The position numbers and the translations under genes are program-made. A stretch of DNA of 64,000 nucleotides, taken from positions 145,093 to 209,092 of the forward strand of contig JALEOH010000030.1 in assembly GCA_022766605.1 (NCBI GenBank), written 5' to 3'. Under the pieces are notes generated by a model. The model saw nothing but the letters and a program-made list of their open reading frames with translations, was not told where the DNA came from and ran no database searches. This DNA comes from Ezakiella sp. Lineage in GTDB: Bacteria; Bacillota; Clostridia; Tissierellales; Peptoniphilaceae. Shown piece after piece: positions 10,287 through 18,275 of the stretch; positions within the stretch are counted from its first letter, which is position 1, and every line of letters starts with the position of its first letter.

Positions 10287-11258
10287 ATGATTAAATTTTT
10301 ATATTTCACAGACACTCATATAAGACAAAATAATCCTGCGGGAAGAATTGACAATTTTATGGAAAGTCTCTTGAAAAAATTTGAGGAGATATCTTATATT
10401 GTTAAAGAATATAATGTAGATTTTTGTGTCCATGGAGGAGATATTCTAGACCGCCCCGATGTTTCTATTCCAACGATTAGGTCTTTTAATAAAATTTTGA
10501 TGGATTTTGGAAGACCTATTTTTTTGGTGCCAGGAAATCATGATATATTTGCATATAATTTGAATAGTATACAGAGGACTGTCCTTGCATTACAGGAAGA
10601 TTTGGGAGTTTTTAATATGATGATGGGTGAATTTCCAATCTATATGTCAAAGGATGGTACGAGCGTTGAGTTGCATAGTGCACCTTATAGCTATGAATTA
10701 GATAATCCTGAAGGCAGAGATGGATATATAGTTAAAGAGAAAAAAGCGGATTTTGCAATCATGTTTGCACATGGCATGCTTATGGATAAGCCATTCCCTA
10801 TGATTCGGCATACTTTGATTGAAGACATTAAAGATACCAAAGCAGACCTTACCTTGTCAGGTCACTACCATACTGGCTTTCCTCTTACCAAGATAGATGA
10901 TAAATTTTTTTATAATCCAGGAAGCATTGCGCGGATTTCAGCGACGGAGCCTGATATTAAAAGAGTGCCAAAGGTGGTTGTAGTTACACTAAAGAAAGAT
11001 AATGAACCAATTATTGAAACAATTGAATTAAAATCTGCACAAAGCGGCGATCTTGTATTAGATAGGGCATATCTTGAAGAAAAGAAGAACGAAAAACTCC
11101 ATTATAGCTCTTTAAAGACCATGATTGAATCCAATACCAATTCGGATTATATCAATGTAAAAAATATTATTGAGTCAGTAGCCAATCTTCAAAATATAGA
11201 TCAGGATGTCAAAGACTATGCTATATCCCTTGTTGAGGAGGTTCAAAGTGAGCTATAG
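10287..11258 (+). CDS. Mre11/SbcD-like metallophosphoesterase (nuclease subunit)
   Basis: 323 aa. Calcineurin-like phosphoesterase with the Mre11/SbcD motifs: YFTDTHIR (Asp9, His11), HGGDILDRP, VPGNHD, AHGMLMD and SGHYHTG. Mre11-type enzymes use two metals to resect or nick DNA ends with a Rad50 ATPase. It starts 6 nt after recA and its end overlaps the ATPase gene (GTG 11248), so the two are probably made in fixed ratio. The about 80 residues after the catalytic core (rich in E, K and N) could be the Rad50-contacting segment. Exact substrate is inferred, not shown. Confidence 0.85.
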   Translation: MIKFLYFTDTHIRQNNPAGRIDNFMESLLKKFEEISYIVKEYNVDFCVHGGDILDRPDVSIPTIRSFNKILMDFGRPIFLVPGNHDIFAYNLNSIQRTVLALQEDLGVFNMMMGEFPIYMSKDGTSVELHSAPYSYELDNPEGRDGYIVKEKKADFAIMFAHGMLMDKPFPMIRHTLIEDIKDTKADLTLSGHYHTGFPLTKIDDKFFYNPGSIARISATEPDIKRVPKVVVVTLKKDNEPIIETIELKSAQSGDLVLDRAYLEEKKNEKLHYSSLKTMIESNTNSDYINVKNIIESVANLQNIDQDVKDYAISLVEEVQSEL

Positions 11259-12567
11259 AAAGATAGTTAAGCTTAGAATTAAAAATTTTCAGTCTCATGA
11301 TGAAACCCTTTTAGAACTCGATCAGAGGGTAAATGTAATAGTAGGGCCATCTGATGTGGGTAAATCAGCTATAATAAGAGCGCTTAGATGGTTGTTTTTT
11401 AATGAACCGCGTGGGGACGCCTTTATTAGAAGAGGAGAGGATATTGTTCTTGTCGAGGCCATATATGATGATGGATATATAATAAGACGAATTAGAGAAG
11501 CTAAAGCTGGTGGAGTAAATGCCTACGAGATAGAAAAAGATGGTAATATTGAGCGTTTTCAAGGATTTGGGGTCGAACCACCAGAGGAAATAAAAGAGAT
11601 AACGGGTGTTAGAAAATATAAATTATCCGACTCTGATCAAGTAATAGTAAATTTTCAAAATCAACATGATAGTGCATTTATGCTAAATGATTCACCTGCT
11701 CAAAAAGCTAAGGCGATAGGATACCTTTCAAATGTAAATGTAATAGATGAAGCAATTAGACGGGCAAATAATAAAGATCAAAATGCAAAAAAAGATGTAA
11801 AAAAATTAGAGTCAAGAAAAGAAATTTTAAATAATCAGTTAAAAGAATATGAAGGACTCGATGAAGAGTTAAAAATATATGAATTAGTAAAAAATAAAAG
11901 AGATGATATCATAATAAAAAGAAATAGACTAGATATGCTTAGCTCACTTTATAGTTCATATTTAGCCAATAAAGAGTCAATCGCAAAAGGAAATAACTAT
12001 ATTAAACAATTTAGAAATCTCGATCAGATCTTAAAAATTTACAAAGATGCAGATGAAAAATGGAAGCAAAAGAAAAGCTTAGAAAAGATAAAAAAAGATC
12101 TAGTACTAGTTAAAAATGGCATTAATTCTGATAGATTTGTGCTTGAAAGAACAGAAAATTTAAATGAATTGAAAACTAAAATCAGTAATATCCAATTGAT
12201 AAATTCAAAGAGAGATGGTTATATTTTATTAATAAAGAAATACAACGAAATCAATGCTAAAATTAATGAAGTAAAATATCGGATTTCATCTATCGATATC
12301 ATTTCAATAAAAGAAAAACAAGATAGGATCATGTGTAATTCTAATTTATTAAATTCAATGAAAAATTTTAGAGATAGACTTTTTCAAATAAATACCATTT
12401 ACAAAAATGAAAAGGAAAATTTAAAAAAAATTGAAAAAGAGATTGATTCAAATTTAGCAAGATATATAGAGCTAATACAAAAAGGCGAAACTTGCCCATT
12501 ATGTGGGTCAAAAATCGATGAAAGCCATTTAAAAAATATTAAAGAGGAGTATTATGGACTACGATAA
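11248..12567 (+). CDS. Rad50/SbcC-like ATPase, N-terminal part ending at the zinc hook
   Basis: 439 aa from GTG 11248, 6 nt after GAGGAGG; the frame is open back to 11206 but that part lies in the nuclease gene. Residues 1-170 form the ABC-ATPase N-lobe: RIKNFQSHDE, Walker A GPSDVGKS at 33-40, and a Q-loop-like NFQNQHDSAF. About 190-410 is charged coiled coil. CPLC at residues 416-419 is a Rad50 zinc-hook motif, and the protein stops 20 residues later. The signature motif and Walker B are therefore absent from this chain and are encoded two frames downstream (12790-13479). It resembles half of a Rad50. Confidence 0.85.
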   Translation: MSYRKIVKLRIKNFQSHDETLLELDQRVNVIVGPSDVGKSAIIRALRWLFFNEPRGDAFIRRGEDIVLVEAIYDDGYIIRRIREAKAGGVNAYEIEKDGNIERFQGFGVEPPEEIKEITGVRKYKLSDSDQVIVNFQNQHDSAFMLNDSPAQKAKAIGYLSNVNVIDEAIRRANNKDQNAKKDVKKLESRKEILNNQLKEYEGLDEELKIYELVKNKRDDIIIKRNRLDMLSSLYSSYLANKESIAKGNNYIKQFRNLDQILKIYKDADEKWKQKKSLEKIKKDLVLVKNGINSDRFVLERTENLNELKTKISNIQLINSKRDGYILLIKKYNEINAKINEVKYRISSIDIISIKEKQDRIMCNSNLLNSMKNFRDRLFQINTIYKNEKENLKKIEKEIDSNLARYIELIQKGETCPLCGSKIDESHLKNIKEEYYGLR

Positions 12568-12790
12568 AGAAATTATGGAATTAAAAAATAAATTGGACGA
12601 GGCAGAAAAACTTCGTGCAATGTCTCTAGCTCGTCTTGAGGTCTTGGAAAATCAAAGAGATGATTTAATTCGTCAAATAGAGGAGTCAGGGTCAACGACA
12701 GATAGCATTGACGAGGATATTAATAAGCTAGAAATAGAAATAAAAAAGTTACTTGAGGAGTGCTTTTCATTAATGCCGAAGGTAAAGTAA
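12554..12790 (+). CDS. Small coiled-coil protein inside the split Rad50 operon
   Basis: 78 aa, almost entirely heptad-like coiled coil (about 1-42 and 52-74) broken by a flexible GSTTDS segment. No catalytic motif. It overlaps the N-terminal Rad50 part by 14 nt and its TAA overlaps the ATG of the C-terminal part (TAATG at 12788-12792). The position is where the returning coil of a normal Rad50 would lie. It could be a piece of the coil or a separate bridging subunit; this is inference. Confidence 0.7.
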   Translation: MDYDKEIMELKNKLDEAEKLRAMSLARLEVLENQRDDLIRQIEESGSTTDSIDEDINKLEIEIKKLLEECFSLMPKVK

Positions 12791-13479
12791 TGATAAATGA
12801 ATCTATATCTCAATTGAATAATTTTATCGATAATAAAAATGAATTATTGATAACTAAAAAAATTAGAAGAGATGAGCTTAATAGACAGATTGGGGAGATA
12901 GATGATGAGATAAATTCATTGCAAGAATACCAAAAGTTAAACATGGAGGCTTCTATATTACTAAAAGCGGCTTCTAAAAAAGCTCGTGTACATGCAATAG
13001 ATGTATGTGAAAAAATCGTAACAAGTTCTCTTCAGTTCGTATTCCAAAATAATATTAAGTTTATTATTGAAGAAAAGGAAAGTGGAAAGAATCCGCAGAT
13101 CGAATTCTTTTTAACCGATGAAAATGGCAACGAGAATTTTTTAACTAATCCAACAGATGCAAGAGGCGGAGGGGTTGTAGATATAGTTGCGCTCGGGCTA
13201 AGAATTGCAATCAATCAATTATTATATGGAGAAAACAACTTTGGACCACTTGTTTTTGATGAGCCGGCCAAATATGTAAGTCGTGAATATATTGGCAATG
13301 TTGGGATATTTTTAAAAAACTTTTCCAAGGATTTTGATCGTCAAATAATAATGGTTACTCATGATGAATATCTATCAAACATCGGAGATTGCGTATATGC
13401 AGTTGACAAGGAGGATGGAAAGAGTAAAATAATAAATAATTTTTCAGATGAATATATTGAATTTAAAATTGACATTTAA
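12790..13479 (+). CDS. Rad50/SbcC-like ATPase, C-terminal part
   Basis: 229 aa from ATG 12790, coupled to the preceding stop and preceded by GAAGG; a GTG at 12760 is an alternative start. The N-terminal 60 residues are coiled coil. The C-lobe of an ABC ATPase follows: a variant signature ARGGGVVDIVALGLR (in place of LSGGE), Walker B GPLVFDEP with D-loop, and the H-loop VTHDE. It has no Walker A of its own and so must complement the 11248-12567 protein to form an ATPase head. It ends shortly before the rny promoter, closing the operon. Confidence 0.82.
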   Translation: MINESISQLNNFIDNKNELLITKKIRRDELNRQIGEIDDEINSLQEYQKLNMEASILLKAASKKARVHAIDVCEKIVTSSLQFVFQNNIKFIIEEKESGKNPQIEFFLTDENGNENFLTNPTDARGGGVVDIVALGLRIAINQLLYGENNFGPLVFDEPAKYVSREYIGNVGIFLKNFSKDFDRQIIMVTHDEYLSNIGDCVYAVDKEDGKSKIINNFSDEYIEFKIDI

Positions 13480-13497
13480 GATAAAAAAGGTTACAAT
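13469..13497 (+). promoter_or_regulatory. Sigma-A promoter of rny
   Basis: Consensus -35 TTGACA (13469-13474), 17-bp spacer, -10 TACAAT (13492-13497). It overlaps the last codons of the preceding ATPase gene, and the rny ATG follows about 35 nt after the expected start of transcription. Confidence 0.8.
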
Positions 13498-13537
13498 ATA
13501 GGTGGAACCTTAAAAATTTAATAGAGAGGAGAGTTTT

Positions 13538-15079
13538 ATGCCATATTATATTGTTATCATATTACTCGTCCTTTTTTCGATAGTTTCCTTTTTTCTTGGT
13601 TTTTTAATTCGCAAGAAGAAAGCTGAAAAGACCATTGGTTCTGCTGAGGAATTTGCTGCAAAGATTAAAGAAGATGCACAAAAAGAAGGCGAATCCCTAC
13701 AGAAAGAAATGGTTCTAAGTGCAAAGGAAGAGATCCAAAAGTCAAGAGATGAATTAGATAAGGAGATCAAAGATAGGCGTGCTGAAATTACTGCAAGTGA
13801 AAAGCGTGTTTTGAAAAGAGAAGAAAATCTAGATAGAAAACTTGATTCATTATCGAAAAAAGAAGAAAAGCTGAATAACCGATTAAAAGATGCTGAAGAC
13901 AAAAATAAGAGAGCTGACGAATTGGTACAAAGCCAAGACGATGAATTACAAAGAGTAGCAGGGCTAACGAGGGAAGAAGCAAAGGCTGAGCTTGTTGCAA
14001 CACTAGATCAAGTTATGATCACTGAAAAAGCTAATAGAATTAAGTTGCTTGAGCAAGAGCTAAAAGATGAAGGTGAGGATAAATCGCGTGAAATTTTATC
14101 TCAAATCATGCAAAGAATTGCCTCAGATGTGGTTAGCGAAGGAACAGTAACAGTTGTAGATTTACCAAATGACGATATGAAAGGTAGAATCATTGGTAGA
14201 GAAGGTAGAAATATTAGAATTCTTGAAAGTTTAACAGGAGTTGACTTAATAGTTGACGACACTCCAGAAGCAGTTGTTTTATCGAGTTTCGATCCAGTAA
14301 GGCGTGAGGTCGCAAGGCTTGCTCTTACCAAGCTCGTTCAAGATGGACGCATTCATCCATCTAGGATCGAAGATGTGGTTGAAAAATCAAAAAATGAGGT
14401 CAATAAGATAATTGTTGAGGAGGGAGCAAGAGCTGTTCAAGAAACTGGAATCCATGGTCTTCACCCTGAACTTCAAAAATATCTTGGTAGACTACGTTAT
14501 CGTACAAGTTATGGACAAAATGTACTTCAGCACTCGATAGAGGTAAGTCATCTATGTGGGCTAATGGCTCAAGAAATTGGTGCAAATGTAAAGATTGCTA
14601 AGCGTGCAGGTCTTCTACATGATATTGGTAAATCAGTTGATAGAGAATTGGAAGGAACTCATGTTGAATTGGGAGTGAATCTCGCAAAGAGATTTAAGGA
14701 ATCAAAAGAGGTTATTCACTGTATCGAAGCTCATCACAATGATGTTGAGCCAAGTACACCAGAGGCATTTATTGTTCAAGCTGCAGATGCTATCTCAGCT
14801 GCTCGTCCAGGAGCAAGAAGAGAGGCGCTAGAAAGCTATGTAAAGAGATTAGAAAAGCTTGAAGAGATAGCCAACTCATTTGATGGAATTGAAAATGCAT
14901 TCGCAATTCAAGCCGGTCGTGAAGTTCGCATAATGGTTAAACCGGAGAAGGTAACCGATGATGAGATGACTGTAATTGCCAATGATGTTGCTAAGAGAAT
15001 TGAAGAAGAGATGCAATATCCAGGTCAAATTAAAGTAAATGTAGTCAGAGAGGTTAGGAAAAACGCAATTGCAAAATAG
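13538..15079 (+). CDS. rny: Ribonuclease Y
   Basis: 513 aa membrane-anchored endoribonuclease that starts mRNA decay in many Gram-positive bacteria. One N-terminal membrane helix (about residues 3-24), a long charged coiled coil (about 30-190), a KH domain (about 205-265, [15 protein letters not shown]) and an HD domain with LLHDIGK at about 358. Length matches the family. It has its own promoter and an overlapping terminator. The protein lies near other RNA-decay genes (pnp, nrnA) in this window. Confidence 0.96.
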   Translation: MPYYIVIILLVLFSIVSFFLGFLIRKKKAEKTIGSAEEFAAKIKEDAQKEGESLQKEMVLSAKEEIQKSRDELDKEIKDRRAEITASEKRVLKREENLDRKLDSLSKKEEKLNNRLKDAEDKNKRADELVQSQDDELQRVAGLTREEAKAELVATLDQVMITEKANRIKLLEQELKDEGEDKSREILSQIMQRIASDVVSEGTVTVVDLPNDDMKGRIIGREGRNIRILESLTGVDLIVDDTPEAVVLSSFDPVRREVARLALTKLVQDGRIHPSRIEDVVEKSKNEVNKIIVEEGARAVQETGIHGLHPELQKYLGRLRYRTSYGQNVLQHSIEVSHLCGLMAQEIGANVKIAKRAGLLHDIGKSVDRELEGTHVELGVNLAKRFKESKEVIHCIEAHHNDVEPSTPEAFIVQAADAISAARPGARREALESYVKRLEKLEEIANSFDGIENAFAIQAGREVRIMVKPEKVTDDEMTVIANDVAKRIEEEMQYPGQIKVNVVREVRKNAIAK

Positions 15080-15105
15080 GTGTCTTTTATAGATGCCTAT
15101 TTTTG
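15073..15105 (+). terminator. Intrinsic terminator of rny
   Basis: A 12-bp stem with two G-T pairs (15073-15084 with 15092-15103) and a 7-nt loop begins at the rny stop codon and ends in a T run. Confidence 0.8.
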
Positions 15106-15125
15106 TTTAAAAGATATATAAACTG

Positions 15126-15134
15126 TGGTATAAT
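15126..15134 (+). promoter_or_regulatory. Extended -10 promoter of the SLH-protein gene
   Basis: TGGTATAAT, an extended -10, lies 27 nt before the start codon, with GGAGG between. A good -35 at 17 bp is not evident. Confidence 0.6.
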
Positions 15135-15161
15135 TTATATAAGATATGAAGGAGGTTATTT

Positions 15162-16775
15162 ATGAAGAGAATTGTTAGCGTTATTTTAGTAACAGCAATT
15201 ATATTACTAAATGCAAATGCATTTGCAAGTGCATCGTCATTTAAAATTGAGATAATTGAAGGCAAGAGTGACAAGACCATTGCAAAGCCAGGTGAGACGA
15301 TTACGATAGAGGCGTATAAAGATCCTATTAATCCATTTTTTGCCTGGACTGTTGTTGAAGGTGAAGTAGAGTTAAGCGATCATTCTTCATCTAAAACCAC
15401 TTTTATAATGCCTAGCCACGATGTTAAGATTGAAGCTGTATTTACTATGAAACCAAGCACTGTTTTGGTTCAGTTAATAGGGGATGTGGAACAAATTTTT
15501 AATAAAGCAGGCATAGCTATTAGCGAAAAGATGGAATCAATTTCAAAAGAAGCTCGTGAATTGTATAATAATCAAAATGATGAGAAAAGGGCATATGAGC
15601 TTTCTAATGAATATATTTCTGAGGTAAAGTCAATACAAAGCAATAATAAAAAACAATTGGATTTAGAGACAGTAACTTATTCTGATCCTGAAGATGATTT
15701 GAAATTATTATCCTCATCTGCAAATATTTATTTGGATCAGTTATTTGCGGCTTCTGATATTGTTTTAGCAACTTCTATAAAAAATGCAAAGGAACTATCT
15801 AAAGAGGCTTTTGATAAGCTTAAATCGGACTATGACTTTGTAATAGAAAAGGCAAAGGTATTATATGATCAGATAAAAGATAAGTCAAAAGAAATTGCAG
15901 ATGAACTAAAGGTAGAAATTGACAAGCTGGAAACTAAGTTTAAAAATAGCGAAGAATATGATGAAATTAAATCTGCAGTTGATGAGTTGAAGCTAAAACT
16001 AGCAGAATTCATTAGCAAGGCCGGAAAAGAAGTAAAGGATGCGGAGGTAATAAAAAAAATAAGCGAAGTAAAGGATGCTCTTATGAATAAATTTGAAGAA
16101 TTAAAATCCATGGATAAAAAAAGTGTATTATATAAGCATTTTATGGATGGAATTGGCATTAGATTTGAGCAAGAAAGACCTCTTACTAGAGCAGAGGGTG
16201 CGCAATTAATTGCCAATATTTTAGAAGAAGAGGGTTATAAATTAAAACAAGATCACTTTTATAGTGATGTCGACAAGGATAAATGGTATTATGATGCCAT
16301 TAACATGGTTACCGATGCAGGAATATTTGAAGGTCACAATAATAAATTTAACCCACAAAAAGAGTTGTCAAGAGCCGAGTGGATTACTGTGCTTACGAGA
16401 TTTGTAGGCCTTGATCCAGTAGAAGAAGCTGATATTCAACTTATAAATGGAAATCATTGGGCAAAAAAATACATCTATGCTGCTAAAAAGGCAGGCTTGA
16501 TCGATGCTCTTAAATTAGATCTATTTGATGAAAATATTCCAATTACAAGAGCAGAAGTGGCAGCTATTTCCAACAAAGCCTTTGGTAGAACTATAAATGA
16601 CTCTATTAAAAAAGCAGTTGATGAAAAGGGTAGTCGATTTATGGACAATGATAAAGATTCTAATTTCCATTATGAAATTGAACTTGCAACTAATGATTGG
16701 TTGGTAGAAGATGGAGTTTGGAAGATGTATGATGCTTTTGACGATAAATATGATAGCGTAGCGGGATTTAGATAG
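15162..16775 (+). CDS. SLH-domain surface protein with long coiled-coil region
   Basis: 537 aa exported protein. Signal peptide at residues 1-26 (ends AFAS). Residues about 28-100 look like a bacterial repeat/Big-like fold. About 105-320 is a helical, Lys/Glu/Asp-rich stalk. From about 325 there are S-layer homology repeats (LTRAEGAQLIANIL, FYSDVDKDKWYYDAINM, LSRAEWITVLTRF, ITRAEVAAISNKAF), which bind pyruvylated secondary wall polymers. Function of the stalk is unknown. Two small genes follow closely and may form its operon. Confidence 0.82.
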   Translation: MKRIVSVILVTAIILLNANAFASASSFKIEIIEGKSDKTIAKPGETITIEAYKDPINPFFAWTVVEGEVELSDHSSSKTTFIMPSHDVKIEAVFTMKPSTVLVQLIGDVEQIFNKAGIAISEKMESISKEARELYNNQNDEKRAYELSNEYISEVKSIQSNNKKQLDLETVTYSDPEDDLKLLSSSANIYLDQLFAASDIVLATSIKNAKELSKEAFDKLKSDYDFVIEKAKVLYDQIKDKSKEIADELKVEIDKLETKFKNSEEYDEIKSAVDELKLKLAEFISKAGKEVKDAEVIKKISEVKDALMNKFEELKSMDKKSVLYKHFMDGIGIRFEQERPLTRAEGAQLIANILEEEGYKLKQDHFYSDVDKDKWYYDAINMVTDAGIFEGHNNKFNPQKELSRAEWITVLTRFVGLDPVEEADIQLINGNHWAKKYIYAAKKAGLIDALKLDLFDENIPITRAEVAAISNKAFGRTINDSIKKAVDEKGSRFMDNDKDSNFHYEIELATNDWLVEDGVWKMYDAFDDKYDSVAGFR

Positions 16776-16785
16776 TGGAGGAGAG

Positions 16786-17070
16786 ATGAAGAAGATTATA
16801 GCAGCTCTAATTGTAGTTTTAATACTAGTTGCACTAGGATATGGTATTTATTACTATGTTGTCATGACAGGTGAGAAGACAGCTATATTTAATCTAACAA
16901 AAGTCGAGGATTATAATTTATTTGCGATGGATCAAAAATCTGTCATTGAACAGAATGCAAAGGAAAAGGGACTGTTAAAAACCGATCAAGAAAATGCAAA
17001 AAAAGCGATAGAAGAGCTACTACTCTTTGATAATTATATTAAAGAAAATTATTCAAATGAATTTAAGTAG
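16786..17070 (+). CDS. Small membrane-anchored protein of unknown function
   Basis: 94 aa. One hydrophobic helix at about residues 4-27 with a short N-terminal inside end, then a soluble, charged domain facing outside. I do not recognise a family. It starts 10 nt after the SLH gene behind GGAGGAG, so it is very likely co-transcribed with it. Confidence 0.65.
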   Translation: MKKIIAALIVVLILVALGYGIYYYVVMTGEKTAIFNLTKVEDYNLFAMDQKSVIEQNAKEKGLLKTDQENAKKAIEELLLFDNYIKENYSNEFK

Positions 17071-17076
17071 GTGTTT

Positions 17077-17343
17077 ATGGATACTGATTTGTATTTAAAA
17101 CTCGATAAAAGAGAACTCGTTTGTTTGATAGAAAAGATGAGCGAGGAGCTCATTGCCAAAGACAATATCATAAGTGAATATAAAAGTGAGATAGCAAGCC
17201 TTGAATCAAGACTTAAAATGCTTGACGATATTCTCGTATTTAATTCGGATGATGGCAATAGCGTAAAAAGAGAACTTAATTTCAATAATTTAATTGCATT
17301 AGAGGCTCTTGGGCTAAATGATGATGACGACGAATTATATTAA
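17077..17343 (+). CDS. Small coiled-coil protein of unknown function
   Basis: 88 aa from ATG 17077, which has AGGTG just upstream; a GTG at 17071 is a less likely start. No signal peptide. Residues about 10-55 form an amphipathic coiled coil; the tail is acidic (DDDDE). Not recognised. Last gene of the short operon, ended by the hairpin at 17342-17373. Confidence 0.6.
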   Translation: MDTDLYLKLDKRELVCLIEKMSEELIAKDNIISEYKSEIASLESRLKMLDDILVFNSDDGNSVKRELNFNNLIALEALGLNDDDDELY

Positions 17344-17373
17344 AGGCAGATCTAAATGACCTGCCTTTTTCTT
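17342..17373 (+). terminator. Terminator shared by convergent genes
   Basis: Stem AAAGGCAG (17342-17349) with CTGCCTTT (17361-17368), followed by a T run on the plus strand. The stop codon of the minus-strand ABC gene (17352-17354) lies in the loop, so the hairpin is also the 3' end of that gene. Confidence 0.75.
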
Positions 17374-18275
17374 ATGATTATTTTGATATTATCTCCAATT
17401 GAGTAATTGCTTTCATTGTTTATTACAAAAGTCTCAATTGTTTTTCCTTGATATTTTAATTTTAAAATAGATAATTCACCCTGATAAATTATATCTATGA
17501 TTTTAGCATCTTCACCTTCATTTGTAATGGCTATGTCTTCAGGTCTTATATATGAATTATCTATTATATTGGACTTACCAATGAATTCCAATACAAATCT
17601 ATTATTGGGCTTTTCATATAATTCTCTAGCTGTGCCTATTTGCATAATCTCACCATTATTTAAAAGCATGATCTCATCTGAGATTTCAAAGGCCTCCTTC
17701 TGGTTGTGAGTGACAAAAATAGTAGTAATATTAAATTCATGCTGAAAACGCTTTATTTCTCCTCTCATTTCTTCTTGTAGCTTTGCATCAAGGCTTGAAA
17801 GAGGCTCGTCTAGCAGGAGCAGTTTCGGTTCGATTATTAAAGAGCGTCCAAGCGCTACTCTTTGCTTCTCGCCGCCCGATAATTCATTTATATATCTATT
17901 TTGATATCCACTTAAGCCCATTTTATCTAGCATTTTTAGACCTTTTTCTTTGATAATAGCTTTATTTTTCTCTCGGAATTTAAGACCATATACTATATTT
18001 TCCAATACATTCATATGCGGGAAAAGTCCAAATGACTGAAAAACCGTACTTATTTCTCTTTCTTCGGGAGGGAGATTATTGATCAATTTTCCATCTAAAT
18101 AAATTTCTCCACTTGATTCAATAAATCCTCCAATTACCTTTAAAATAGTTGATTTACCACATCCCGATGGACCTAAAAAGCACATCAGCTTTCCCTCATC
18201 AAGAGAAAAATTAATATCCTTAATTGCATATTTATCTTGATATTTTTTACTTAAATTTTTTACTTCTAAAAACAT
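17352..18275 (-). CDS. ABC transporter ATP-binding protein (FbpC-like)
   Basis: 307 aa. ATPase subunit of an importer: Walker A GPSGCGKST, Q-loop, signature LSGGEKQRVALGRSL, Walker B LLLDEPLSSLDAKL and H-loop FVTHNQKEA. A short C-terminal TOBE-like region follows (about 230-307). Sequence style is that of ferric iron/putrescine/2-aminoethylphosphonate importers. Start codon lies 29 nt inside the permease gene. Cytoplasmic face of the membrane, working with 18247-19887 and 19909-21033. Confidence 0.9.
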   Translation of the reverse strand: MFLEVKNLSKKYQDKYAIKDINFSLDEGKLMCFLGPSGCGKSTILKVIGGFIESSGEIYLDGKLINNLPPEEREISTVFQSFGLFPHMNVLENIVYGLKFREKNKAIIKEKGLKMLDKMGLSGYQNRYINELSGGEKQRVALGRSLIIEPKLLLLDEPLSSLDAKLQEEMRGEIKRFQHEFNITTIFVTHNQKEAFEISDEIMLLNNGEIMQIGTARELYEKPNNRFVLEFIGKSNIIDNSYIRPEDIAITNEGEDAKIIDIIYQGELSILKLKYQGKTIETFVINNESNYSIGDNIKIIIRKRQVI

